DNA of 8,514 nucleotides from Methanosarcinales archaeon (GTDB taxonomy: Archaea; Halobacteriota; Methanosarcinia; Methanosarcinales; Methanosarcinaceae), in the NCBI GenBank assembly GCA_012329085.1, contig JAAXQB010000243.1:1-8514 (forward strand), given 5' to 3'. The position numbers and the translations under genes were made by a program. Shown piece after piece: positions 1 to 5,432 of this stretch (position 1 is its first letter; each line of letters begins with the position of its first letter). The notes beneath the pieces are model-generated. The model did no database searches and was not told the origin of the DNA. It worked only from the letters and a program-made list of their open reading frames with translations.

Positions 1-70
1 CGGAAAGCACATTCGGAAAGCACATTCGGAAAGCACATTCGGAAAGCACATTCGGAAAGCACATTCGGAA
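1..70. repeat. 13-bp tandem repeat array (CGGAAAGCACATT), running off the left edge
   Basis: Five identical 13-bp units (1-13, 14-26, 27-39, 40-52, 53-65) are followed by a partial sixth, CGGAA, at 66-70. The first base of the window is already inside the array, so the true copy number is unknown. The unit is one arm plus the loop side of the palindrome at 59-79 (arm GCACATTCG, loop GAA), so the array looks like repeated copying of half a hairpin. There are no unique spacers, so it is not a CRISPR array. Confidence 0.95.
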
Positions 71-123
71 CGAATGTGCGTAATCACTCATTCTTTTAGA
101 ATGAGTTTAAGAAAATCTTTGAT
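54..123. repeat. 70-bp inverted repeat, left copy (partner 736-805)
   Basis: Read on the plus strand, these 70 bases match the reverse complement of 736-805 at 66 of 70 positions by hand alignment, without gaps. The block includes one 13-bp array unit, the two hairpins of paired element 1 and a TTTAAGAAAATCTTTGAT tail. The match ends abruptly at 123/736. The two copies enclose 612 bp (124-735). Confidence 0.9.
59..106. repeat. paired hairpin element 1 (two perfect 9-bp stems)
   Basis: Hairpin one has arms GCACATTCG (59-67) and CGAATGTGC (71-79) with loop GAA. Hairpin two has arms ACTCATTCT (86-94) and AGAATGAGT (98-106) with loop TTT. Both stems are perfect 9-bp matches with 3-nt loops, separated by the 6-nt linker GTAATC. 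The same pair occurs in inverted orientation at 753-800. The element lies in non-coding DNA and is visibly richer in G and C than its surroundings. Confidence 0.9.
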
Positions 124-126
124 TCA

Positions 127-179
127 GGAAATTCTCAAAGAGAATTTCCTTCTAAAAATTTCTCCTTTGGAGAAATTTT
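127..179. repeat. paired hairpin element, A/T-rich subclass
   Basis: There are two perfect stem-loops in a row. Arms GGAAATTCTC (127-136) and GAGAATTTCC (140-149) enclose loop AAA. Arms AAAATTTCTCC (155-165) and GGAGAAATTTT (169-179) enclose loop TTT. The linker is 5 nt. Stems are 10 and 11 bp with 3-nt loops, so the design matches the GC-rich pairs although the arm sequence differs. Related GAGAAATT/AATTTCTC hairpins occur at 365-383 (one bulged A) and 7967-7985. Confidence 0.85.
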
Positions 180-203
180 GTTTTTGAACGAATGTGCGTA
201 TGA

Positions 204-234
204 GAAAACCGAATGTTTTCGAACGAACGAGCGT
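204..234. repeat. partial hairpin elements
   Basis: A short stem-loop GAAAAC / CGAAT / GTTTTC (204-220) is followed directly by CGAACGAACGAGCG (220-233 region), which is the right arm of the main hairpin class without its left partner. Upstream, GAACGAATGTGCGTA (186-200) repeats the right half of the 59-79 hairpin. I read these as decayed or half copies of the element family. Confidence 0.55.
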
Positions 235-415
235 TATCTCGTAGGTGATGTTTTTTTTTGTTTTTTTAAATTGTAAATACATATTTCTTAAAGAGAAATA
301 TGGAAACACTCAAACTTTTCAGAATGATTTTTAGAAAATCTCTAATTTTTGTATTATATACTGAGAGAAAATTTTAATTTCTCGTATGCGTTTATTGATG
401 TTTTTTAATTTGTAG

Positions 416-662
416 GATAATATAACCACATGGTATAAATATTTAATCGAAAAAAGTTTATTAAAAAGACTTGTTGCAAATGAAAAATTTGCGCAATTTT
501 CGTAATCTGTGGATATAAACTTTAAAGAACAAACGCTAAGTTATAATGTATATACAGATGAAAAAATAAATTTTTTCCATAAACACACAATTTTTCAAGT
601 TATGTGCTATCGCTCGTTTGTTCGAATAACTCATTCATTCCGAATGAGCTATCGAAAATTTT
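416..662 (+). pseudogene. possible decayed reading frame, unrecognised
   Basis: The frame starting at 416, just after a TAG, stays open to a TAA at 503-505. It then continues in the same frame for about 52 codons to a TAA near 662. The first part reads like protein (for example WYKYLIEKSLLKRLVANEKF), and so does the second (VDINFKEQTLSYNVYTDEKI), with mixed charged and aromatic residues. There is no good start codon or ribosome site, and the last part runs into hairpin repeats from about 605. It could be a gene remnant interrupted by one stop and by repeat DNA, or a chance open frame. I do not recognise the protein. Confidence 0.2.
607..653. repeat. hairpin element with CTATCGCTC ... GAGCTATCG ends
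   Basis: The element begins CTATCGCTC and ends GAGCTATCG, matching the ends of the intact element at 5281-5333. The right hairpin has arms at 629-637 and 641-649 with loop TTC. Seven central base pairs (CTCATTC/GAATGAG) are intact, and both terminal pairs are mismatched. The left half (612 onward) appears shortened by a deletion. Confidence 0.65.
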
Positions 663-792
663 CTTAAACTCATTCTGAAGGAATGGGTGATTGCGCCCAT
701 TCGTTCGAATAACGCTCATTTGTTCCAAATGAGCTATCAAAGATTTTCTTAAACTCATTCTAAAAGAATGAATGATTACGCTCATTCATTCT
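644..792. repeat. 85-bp direct tandem duplication containing hairpins
   Basis: Bases 644-707 and 729-792 align without gaps at an offset of 85 bp, with 9 differences in 64 positions by eye, all of them transitions. Each unit carries AATGAGCTATC, then TTTTCTTAAACTCATTCT and a hairpin (668-688 in unit one, 753-773 in unit two). In unit one the stem pairs through two T:G wobbles; in unit two it has one C/A mismatch. Confidence 0.85.
714..734. repeat. perfect 9-bp hairpin, TTC loop
   Basis: Arms are GCTCATTTG (714-722) and CAAATGAGC (726-734) with loop TTC. Compared with the hairpin at 5310-5330 it differs at stem positions 5 and 8, and both differences are matched by changes in the opposite arm, so pairing is kept. 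It is followed by TATC, as are other copies of the family. Confidence 0.9.
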
Positions 793-805
793 GAATGTGC
801 TTTCC
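736..805. repeat. 70-bp inverted repeat, right copy (partner 54-123), with paired hairpins
   Basis: This is the reverse-complement copy of 54-123, with 4 mismatches. It holds the two hairpins in the opposite order: ACTCATTCT/AGAATGAAT at 753-773 (8 of 9 pairs), linker GATTAC, and GCTCATTCA/TGAATGTGC at 780-800 (8 of 9 pairs). It ends with GCTTTCC, the complement of the start of the 13-bp array unit. The copy continues past the palindromes into the array, so the whole compound block was copied or inverted, not just single hairpins. Confidence 0.9.
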
Positions 806-905
806 AAACGAGCTATTAAAAATCTCAAAATCAAATAGACTTGGCAAAAAATGAGTGAAATGAAACATAGTCTCATCGTTTAAAATATATAAACTTCAAC
901 ATCTT

Positions 906-926
906 AAAAAAAAATAAATAAATAAA
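906..926 (-). terminator. U-rich terminator of the kae1-bud32-rdgB unit
   Basis: Right after the rdgB stop, the minus-strand transcript reads a T-rich stretch of TTTA repeats followed by nine Ts (A9 at 906-914 on the plus strand). Archaeal transcription commonly stops at such U-tracts without a hairpin. The function is inferred from position and composition only. Confidence 0.5.
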
Positions 927-1472
927 TTACCCCACCAATTTCAAAAATTCATTAAGTGCCATTCGTCTATGGGAAATTTCATTTTTATCCTCCTCAGCCA
1001 TCTCCCCAAATGTTTTACCATCATATTCAAAAATTGGATCATATCCAAAACCATGTAATCCCCTTTCTTTATCTGCAATTTTTCCCTTTACAATACCAAC
1101 AGACAAAATCGGTTCATTATTAGGCTCACAATACCCAACAACAGTTTTAAATAAAGCATTTCGATTTAGTTCACCTTCCATTAATTTCAATATTTTCTTA
1201 TTTCCAATACATTTATCAACAAATGCTGAATACGGTCCCGGAAATCCATTCAATACCTCAATAAAAAGTCCAGTATCATCCATCATGACGGCTTTATTTA
1301 ATTTTTTAACCAAATATTGCACCCCATATTCTGCAATCTCTTCAAGACTATTACTTTGAATTTCTGGATAGTCTTCTTTTTTTTGAATAACTGAAATCCC
1401 TTTTTTTGCAAAAATATCTCGAACTTCTATGAATTTATTATAATTTCCAGTAACAAATACAATCTTTTTCAT
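927..1472 (-). CDS. rdgB: XTP/dITP (non-canonical purine NTP) pyrophosphatase, RdgB/HAM1 family
   Basis: This cytosolic house-cleaning enzyme hydrolyses dITP, XTP and ITP to monophosphate and pyrophosphate, keeping deaminated purines out of DNA and RNA. The 181-residue length is normal for the family. Visible motifs are TGNYNK at 8-13 (triphosphate-binding N-terminal loop), MDDTGLF at 64-70 (acidic metal/catalytic site), NGFPGPYS at 75-82, GFGYDPIF at 141-148 and SHRR at 167-170. I chose ATG at 1472, although the frame is open further upstream. The family starts with a short MKKIVFVTGN-like strand, and a strong GGAGGT sits 9 nt before this ATG. The gene starts 1 nt after the bud32 stop, so it is probably translationally coupled. 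It is the last gene of the leftward operon. Confidence 0.95.
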   Translation of the reverse strand: MKKIVFVTGNYNKFIEVRDIFAKKGISVIQKKEDYPEIQSNSLEEIAEYGVQYLVKKLNKAVMMDDTGLFIEVLNGFPGPYSAFVDKCIGNKKILKLMEGELNRNALFKTVVGYCEPNNEPILSVGIVKGKIADKERGLHGFGYDPIFEYDGKTFGEMAEEDKNEISHRRMALNEFLKLVG

Positions 1473-1473
1473 T

Positions 1474-2055
1474 TTACATATACCTCCCTCTTTTTTTAAT
1501 TTCATCTACTTTTTTAAGCACTTCTTCTGCATTGTTAAATGTTTTTTTATATCCTTTGCAAAATGCATTTATATAAGTCCCATAATAGTTATGTGTGCTT
1601 TTAAAAGTCCTAAATAATACACAAATATCAACTCCTTTCGACTCAATCGTTTCATCAAATGACCCAAGTCCAAAATCTATGAGATAAATTTTATTTTTAT
1701 GTAATATCATATTAGAGGTGGTAAGATCCCCATGTACAATACCACTATTATGCAATTTCCCTATAAGTTCTCCTATTTTTTCACTCAATTTAGCATCAAT
1801 TACTTCTTTTATAACATCTCCTTCGATATATTCCATTTCAATTGTAAATTCAAGTAGATTTTTTATAATGGGTGTTGGAATTCCCTTTCTTCTACTTTCA
1901 GAAATTAACCGTGCCTCTCTTTTTGTTCGCATTCTTCGTATCCTTTCATCAAGTTCTTTAACTCGATAATGTTTAGGCACTCGTTTTTTTATTATTAAAT
2001 TATTTTTCAATTCAACCGTTGCTTCTGCACCAACTTTTAAGAATTTATTTTCCAT
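1474..2055 (-). CDS. bud32: KEOPS complex kinase/ATPase Bud32 (PRPK family), stand-alone
   Basis: This small atypical protein kinase works with Kae1 in the KEOPS complex, where its ATPase activity supports t6A formation on tRNA. At 193 residues it is the minimal kinase fold typical of archaeal Bud32. Visible features are the short glycine loop GAEA at 9-12, lysines at 23-24 in the IIKKRVPK strand, the catalytic loop HGDLTTSN at 108-115 (Asp110, Asn115), the metal-binding IDFGLG at 126-131 (Asp127), and the basic C-terminal tail KKRGRYM, which resembles the conserved RRGR tail of the family. ATG at 2055 lies 2 nt after the kae1 stop and 5 nt after an AAAGGAT site inside the end of kae1. Many euryarchaea carry Kae1 and Bud32 as one fused protein; here they are separate. 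Confidence 0.95.
   Translation of the reverse strand: MENKFLKVGAEATVELKNNLIIKKRVPKHYRVKELDERIRRMRTKREARLISESRRKGIPTPIIKNLLEFTIEMEYIEGDVIKEVIDAKLSEKIGELIGKLHNSGIVHGDLTTSNMILHKNKIYLIDFGLGSFDETIESKGVDICVLFRTFKSTHNYYGTYINAFCKGYKKTFNNAEEVLKKVDEIKKRGRYM
1482..1487 (-). promoter_or_regulatory. Shine-Dalgarno site (GGAGGT) fixing the rdgB start
   Basis: ACCTCC on the plus strand is GGAGGT on the coding strand, 9 nt before the ATG at 1472 and inside the last codons of bud32. It supports the 181-residue start over the 192-residue frame that begins within bud32. Confidence 0.75.
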
Positions 2056-2057
2056 TT

Positions 2058-3059
2058 TTAATCCTTTGAATTTTTAATCCAACTTATTGGCACGGCATCT
2101 GGTCTAAAACTTGGATTTACTCTTGAATCATCAATCTCAATAGTATCTCCATTATTTAACATTAGAAGTCCAAGATATGCAATCATTGCGCCATTATCAC
2201 CCATAAATCTATTTTCAGGAACAAAAAAGGATGCACCCCTATCATTACACATAATATTTAACATTTCACGAAGTCGCATATTAGCACCAACGCCCCCTGC
2301 CAATAACACCTCGCTTTTTCCTGTATGTGCAAGAGCTCGTTCTGTAACTTCCACAAGCATTGCAAAGGAAGTTTCTTGAAATGAATAACACACGGCTTCC
2401 AATTTGTTATGTTTTAATGAATCTATTGCCGCCGTTGTAAGTCCTGAAAATGAAAAATCCATTCCCTTTACGGAATATGGTAATGGTATGTAAGTCAATG
2501 AATTTTTTGCATATTCTTCAATCTTGGGACCTCCGGGATGACTCAATCCTACACTTCTTGCAAACTTATCAAATGCGTTCCCAAGTCCTATGTCAAGAGT
2601 TTCTCCAAATACGCGATATTTAGAACCTCGAATCCCAAGTATTTGTGAATTCGCACCACTTACATATAGTGTTATTGGATCTTGTACGAGAGTTTTCCAT
2701 TTTCCAACCTCGATATGTGCCAAACAATGATTTACCCCAATAAGTGGAATTTTAAACAACAAAGACAGCATTCTTGCCGTAGTTGCAACAGTTCTAAGGC
2801 ATGGACCAAGTCCAGGACCTATTGAAAATGCAATACCATCAATATTATCCATACAAACTCCTTTTTCTTTTGCACTTTTTAAAAGATTTTCAATTACGGT
2901 AGATGCATATTTTGCATGATGCTGTGCTGCTTCCCTTGGGTGTATTCCTCCTTTTTCAGGTTTATAAGTTTTTGTAACTTCTGTTATTACTTTTTTTTCA
3001 TTTACAATTGCTGCACTAAAATTCCATGCAGTCCCTTCAATTCCAAGAACGATTGCCAA
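2058..3059 (-). CDS. kae1: KEOPS complex t6A-synthase subunit Kae1
   Basis: Kae1 transfers the threonylcarbamoyl group from threonylcarbamoyl-AMP to A37 of ANN-decoding tRNAs. The 333-residue protein is a full-length ASKHA-fold member. Visible features are the N-terminal GIEGTAWNFSAAIV strand-loop (6-19), GPGLGP (81-86), the metal-binding HCLAH (His111, His115), YVSGANSQ (132-139), the archaeal/eukaryotic-type SVKGMDFSFSG (196-206), GGVGAN (255-260), and GDNGAMIA (287-294) with metal ligand Asp288. The start is TTG at 3059: the codon just before it in frame is TAA, the next in-frame Met is at residue 70, and an AAAGGAG site lies 10 nt upstream. It is the first gene of the operon. The YeaZ/TsaB-like partners of bacterial TsaD are not in the window. 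Confidence 0.96.
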   Translation of the reverse strand: MAIVLGIEGTAWNFSAAIVNEKKVITEVTKTYKPEKGGIHPREAAQHHAKYASTVIENLLKSAKEKGVCMDNIDGIAFSIGPGLGPCLRTVATTARMLSLLFKIPLIGVNHCLAHIEVGKWKTLVQDPITLYVSGANSQILGIRGSKYRVFGETLDIGLGNAFDKFARSVGLSHPGGPKIEEYAKNSLTYIPLPYSVKGMDFSFSGLTTAAIDSLKHNKLEAVCYSFQETSFAMLVEVTERALAHTGKSEVLLAGGVGANMRLREMLNIMCNDRGASFFVPENRFMGDNGAMIAYLGLLMLNNGDTIEIDDSRVNPSFRPDAVPISWIKNSKD

Positions 3060-3069
3060 TTAAATAATT

Positions 3070-3076
3070 CTCCTTT
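3070..3076 (-). promoter_or_regulatory. Shine-Dalgarno site (AAAGGAG) for kae1
   Basis: CTCCTTT on the plus strand reads AAAGGAG on the coding strand, 10 nt before the TTG start codon of kae1. Together with the in-frame TAA directly before TTG, it makes the unusual start codon well supported. It also means the transcript has a leader. Confidence 0.7.
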
Positions 3077-3150
3077 ATGATTATGCTAATTATAATAGGA
3101 ATGCGATGGTATTAATCTTTGCTATTGGATAAATATGGATGATAGATATA

Positions 3151-3158
3151 TATTTATA
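3151..3158 (-). promoter_or_regulatory. candidate TATA box of the kae1 operon
   Basis: The minus strand reads TATAAATA here within a longer ATATAAATATATAT run. A start site about 25 nt downstream would give a leader of roughly 70 nt containing the SD site. A closer TATTATAATTA (about 3086-3096) would start the transcript at or after the SD site, so it is less likely. The whole region is AT-rich, so this is only a candidate. Confidence 0.35.
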
Positions 3159-3237
3159 TTAGCAAATCTTTTTTTATAATGGAATGAATTCCAACAAATG
3201 AGAAATGAAAAAATAATTTTTTTTCTTAATACGAGAA

Positions 3238-3294
3238 TTTTATAAATTGCATACAATTAAAAAAATTTCTTTAAACACATGATTTTATAAATTG
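3238..3294 (+). promoter_or_regulatory. candidate promoter of the nifX-like/malQ unit, with duplicated TTTTATAAATTG
   Basis: The 12-mer TTTTATAAATTG occurs twice, at 3238-3249 and 3283-3294, 45 bp apart. The second copy contains TTTATAAA (3284-3291) at a distance that would place the start site near 3315, leaving a very short leader before ATG 3329. That fits the lack of any SD site there. The first copy is followed by a short inverted repeat, AATTG-CATA-CAATT (3245-3258). The role is inferred. Confidence 0.4.
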
Positions 3295-3328
3295 TGTGTA
3301 AAAATATAAAAATAAAATAAAAAATAAA

Positions 3329-3730
3329 ATGAAAAATAAAATGAAAATAGCAATAGCATCAAGCAATGGAATTTATGTAAATTTACATTTCAGCAAAGCT
3401 GGAAGATTTATGATTTATGAAATAAAAAAAGGAATTCCAAAATTATTAGAAATTAGGGAAAATAAAATAACAGGAAATCATGATGGATGCGGTCCAGAGA
3501 TTAAATCCTTATTAGACAAAGTTGCAGAACTTGTAGAAGATTGCAATATTATTGTATGTTATAAAATTGGAGGATGTGGAAGGGATCAATTTGCTAGGAA
3601 AAATATAAAAGTGATTGAATCGCAGGAGCTTATATCCGATGTTTTATCAAAGATTGCAAATGTAGGTGCAAATAAAGATAAAGAATTTAAAGATTTAAAT
3701 CCTGATTTAAATTTACTTAAAATGGCATGA
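3329..3730 (+). CDS. NifX/NafY-type (dinitrogenase iron-molybdenum cofactor family) small protein
   Basis: This 133-residue cytosolic protein consists mainly of one NifX/NafY-like domain (about residues 5-110). Visible features are MKIAIASSN at the first strand, VNLHFSKAGRFMIYEI (17-32), which matches the family's HFG.A..F.IYEI pattern with Ser in place of the usual Gly, a middle HDGCGPE (51-57), and CYKIGGCGRDQFARKNIKVI (77-96). Cysteines at 54, 72, 77 and 83 could bind a metal cluster. The tail after about 110 is Lys/Asp-rich and matches nothing I recognise. Start ATG 3329 is used, but ATG 3341 gives the more typical MKIAIA start; neither has an SD site. Many archaea carry such proteins without nitrogenase, and their role is mostly unknown. 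malQ begins 6 nt after its stop. Confidence 0.8.
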   Translation: MKNKMKIAIASSNGIYVNLHFSKAGRFMIYEIKKGIPKLLEIRENKITGNHDGCGPEIKSLLDKVAELVEDCNIIVCYKIGGCGRDQFARKNIKVIESQELISDVLSKIANVGANKDKEFKDLNPDLNLLKMA

Positions 3731-3736
3731 AACATT

Positions 3737-5215
3737 ATGCGAGAAAGTGGAATTCTTTTACATATTTCTTCACTTCCATCCGAATATGGAATTGGAGATT
3801 TGAATGCATTTGAATTTGTAGATTTTCTTGTAAAGTCAGGTCAAAAAGTATGGCAAATACTTCCAATCAATCCGACTGATATTGCAGTGGCAAATTCGCC
3901 ATATTATAGTTATTCTGCATATGCAGGAAATATACTATTTATAAGTCCAAAACTTTTAGTAGATGATGGGTTTCTTAAAAAAGAAGACATTTATTTAAAA
4001 CTCAAATTTTCAGATGAAAAAGTAAATTATAAAGAAGTTACTGAATATAAAGAAAAAATTTTTGAAATTGCATATAATCGATTTAAAAAAATTATTTCTT
4101 CATCTAATTTTTCAAACTATCTTTATGATTATAATGAATTTTGTATTGAAAATTCAAATTGGCTTGAAGATTTTGCATTATTTACAGCAATAAAAAAATC
4201 AAATTTTCTTTCATTGGATGGCACTTATAAGTGTGAAAATTCATTAAAAGAAAAAAGAACACGGTTAATTGAAAAAGAAAAGTTTTTACAATATCTTTTT
4301 TTCAAACAATGGGATTTACTTAAAAATTACTGCAAAAAAAGAGGAATTCGTATTATTGGAGATATGCAGATATATGTAATACAAGATAGTGTTGAAGTTT
4401 GGAAAAATCCAAAAATTTTTAAACTTGATAAGGATAATAATCCTTCATTCGTAGCAGGCGTTCCACCAGATTATTTTAGTAAAACTGGACAATATTGGGG
4501 AAATATAGTTTATGATTGGGATGCTTTAAAAAAGCAAGGGTATAAATTTTGGATTGATAGAATTGCACACAATTTAAAACTTTTTGATTTAATTAGGATT
4601 GATCATTTTAGAGGATTTATTGAGTATTGGGAAATTCCTGCAAACGAAAAAACTGCAATAAATGGAAAATGGGTAAAAGCACAGCCTTTTGAGTTTTTTA
4701 ACACGATATTAAAAAAATTTCCAATCACCTCATTTATTGCTGAAGATCTTGGGAGTCTAACACAAGAAGTTATTGAAACAATAAATAAATTTAATTTTTC
4801 TGGGATGAAAGTACTTTTATTTGCATTTGATGAAGATTGTTCTAAAAATCCACATATTCCTTACAATCACATAAAAAACTGTGTTGTATATACGGGAACT
4901 CATGACAATAACACAGTTCGTGGCTGGTTTGAAAAAGAAGCAGCAGATGAAGATAAGAAAAGATTTTTTGAATTTATTGGAAAAGAAGTTCCAACAAATG
5001 AAATACATTGGGAATTTGTAAGACTTGCATTATCATCTGTTGCAAATCTTTCAATAATACCTATGCAAGATATTATTGGAGCTGATGATACAAGTAGAAT
5101 GAATTTACCTGCAACAATAAAAGGAAACTGGGAATGGAGAGTTTTAGAGAAGCAATTAACAAATGAAATTTCATTAAAACTTTCAAAAATGACAAGAATA
5201 TATGGAAGATGTTAA
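3737..5215 (+). CDS. malQ: 4-alpha-glucanotransferase (amylomaltase, GH77)
   Basis: This cytosolic disproportionating enzyme moves alpha-1,4-glucan segments between maltodextrins, making chains long enough for phosphorylase. The 492-residue length is normal for MalQ. It opens with the family start RESGILLHISSLPSEYGIGD (2-21). Later features are SPYYSYSAYAGN (54-65), GDMQIYV (208-214), VAGVPPDYFSKTGQYWGN (239-256), RIDHFRG (287-293) with predicted nucleophile Asp289, IAEDLG (334-339) with acid/base Glu336, and YTGTHDNNT (385-393) with Asp390. All three catalytic carboxylates are present. The start at 3737 fits the family exactly and lies 6 nt after the nifX-like stop, so the two are probably cotranscribed; no clear SD site is seen. 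It pairs functionally with glgP downstream. Confidence 0.96.
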   Translation: MRESGILLHISSLPSEYGIGDLNAFEFVDFLVKSGQKVWQILPINPTDIAVANSPYYSYSAYAGNILFISPKLLVDDGFLKKEDIYLKLKFSDEKVNYKEVTEYKEKIFEIAYNRFKKIISSSNFSNYLYDYNEFCIENSNWLEDFALFTAIKKSNFLSLDGTYKCENSLKEKRTRLIEKEKFLQYLFFKQWDLLKNYCKKRGIRIIGDMQIYVIQDSVEVWKNPKIFKLDKDNNPSFVAGVPPDYFSKTGQYWGNIVYDWDALKKQGYKFWIDRIAHNLKLFDLIRIDHFRGFIEYWEIPANEKTAINGKWVKAQPFEFFNTILKKFPITSFIAEDLGSLTQEVIETINKFNFSGMKVLLFAFDEDCSKNPHIPYNHIKNCVVYTGTHDNNTVRGWFEKEAADEDKKRFFEFIGKEVPTNEIHWEFVRLALSSVANLSIIPMQDIIGADDTSRMNLPATIKGNWEWRVLEKQLTNEISLKLSKMTRIYGRC

Positions 5216-5233
5216 AAATTTAAAAATTTTTTT
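5213..5233 (+). terminator. candidate U-rich terminator after malQ
   Basis: AAAAATTTAAAAA followed by seven Ts (5227-5233) comes directly after the malQ stop and could form a weak A/U stem before a U-tract. It would separate malQ from glgP, which has its own likely promoter. This is inferred from composition. Confidence 0.35.
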
Positions 5234-5280
5234 GATGTATATAGTAAGTTAGAATAATTTCATTTGAAATATTGTAAAAC

Positions 5281-5333
5281 TATCGCTCACTCATTCTGAA
5301 TGTGCAAACGCTCGTTCGTTCCGAACGAGCTAT
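5281..5333. repeat. paired hairpin element between malQ and glgP, with terminal inverted repeats
   Basis: Hairpin one has arms GCTCACTCA (5285-5293) and TGAATGTGC (5297-5305), loop TTC, 7 of 9 pairs. After the linker AAAC comes hairpin two, with arms GCTCGTTCG (5310-5318) and CGAACGAGC (5322-5330), loop TTC, all 9 pairs. The element is bounded by TATCGCTC on the left and GAGCTATA on the right, inverted repeats matching at 7 of 8 positions. It is the cleanest isolated copy and suggests a full unit of about 53 bp. It lies 65 bp past the malQ stop and about 100 bp before glgP. Confidence 0.9.
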
Positions 5334-5341
5334 AAAAAAGG

Positions 5342-5357
5342 AAAAACATATATAAAA
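5342..5357 (+). promoter_or_regulatory. candidate glgP promoter (A-rich BRE plus ATATATAAAA)
   Basis: An A-rich AAAAAC precedes ATATATAAAA (5348-5357), a typical BRE/TATA arrangement in archaea. A start site about 25 nt downstream would give a leader of roughly 50 nt with the AAAGG site near its end. It lies just downstream of the paired hairpins, so glgP is likely transcribed on its own as well as, or instead of, by read-through from malQ. Confidence 0.45.
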
Positions 5358-5421
5358 TCATAACCTATATAGATTTATAGAATTAAAACCCAATTGAATA
5401 TCAACGAATTGCAATAAATAA

Positions 5422-5425
5422 AAGG
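5422..5425 (+). promoter_or_regulatory. ribosome binding site (AAGG) for glgP
   Basis: AAGGAA begins 11 nt before the ATG at 5433 and leaves 7 nt between AAGG and the start. It favours this ATG over the out-of-frame ATG at 5428, which overlaps the end of the site. Confidence 0.55.
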
Positions 5426-5432
5426 AAATGAC

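Noticed and set aside
1..79. CRISPR-like array
   Set aside because: The units are 13 bp with no unique spacers and no cas genes nearby; it is a simple tandem repeat.
124..309. 61-codon minus-strand reading frame
   Set aside because: It runs through two perfect hairpins and poly-A/T runs, with low-complexity protein; not convincing as a gene.
600..785. 61-codon minus-strand reading frame
   Set aside because: It is made entirely of the hairpin repeats and their tandem duplication, which also explains its internal repetition; there is no ribosome site.
1473..1505. Upstream start for rdgB giving 192 residues
   Set aside because: The extra residues overlap bud32 and translate the SD site itself (KEGG); family members begin at MKKIVFVTGN, and GGAGGT is ideally placed for that ATG.
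3060..3328. Riboswitch or small RNA in the divergent intergenic region
   Set aside because: It contains only AT-rich sequence, a duplicated TATA-like 12-mer and a 5-bp inverted repeat; no structured RNA motif is recognisable.
5310..5330. Intrinsic terminator for malQ at the perfect hairpin
   Set aside because: It is followed by TATAAAAAAGG and not by a U-tract, so it does not fit a plus-strand intrinsic terminator. A 3'-end role remains possible but is not shown.
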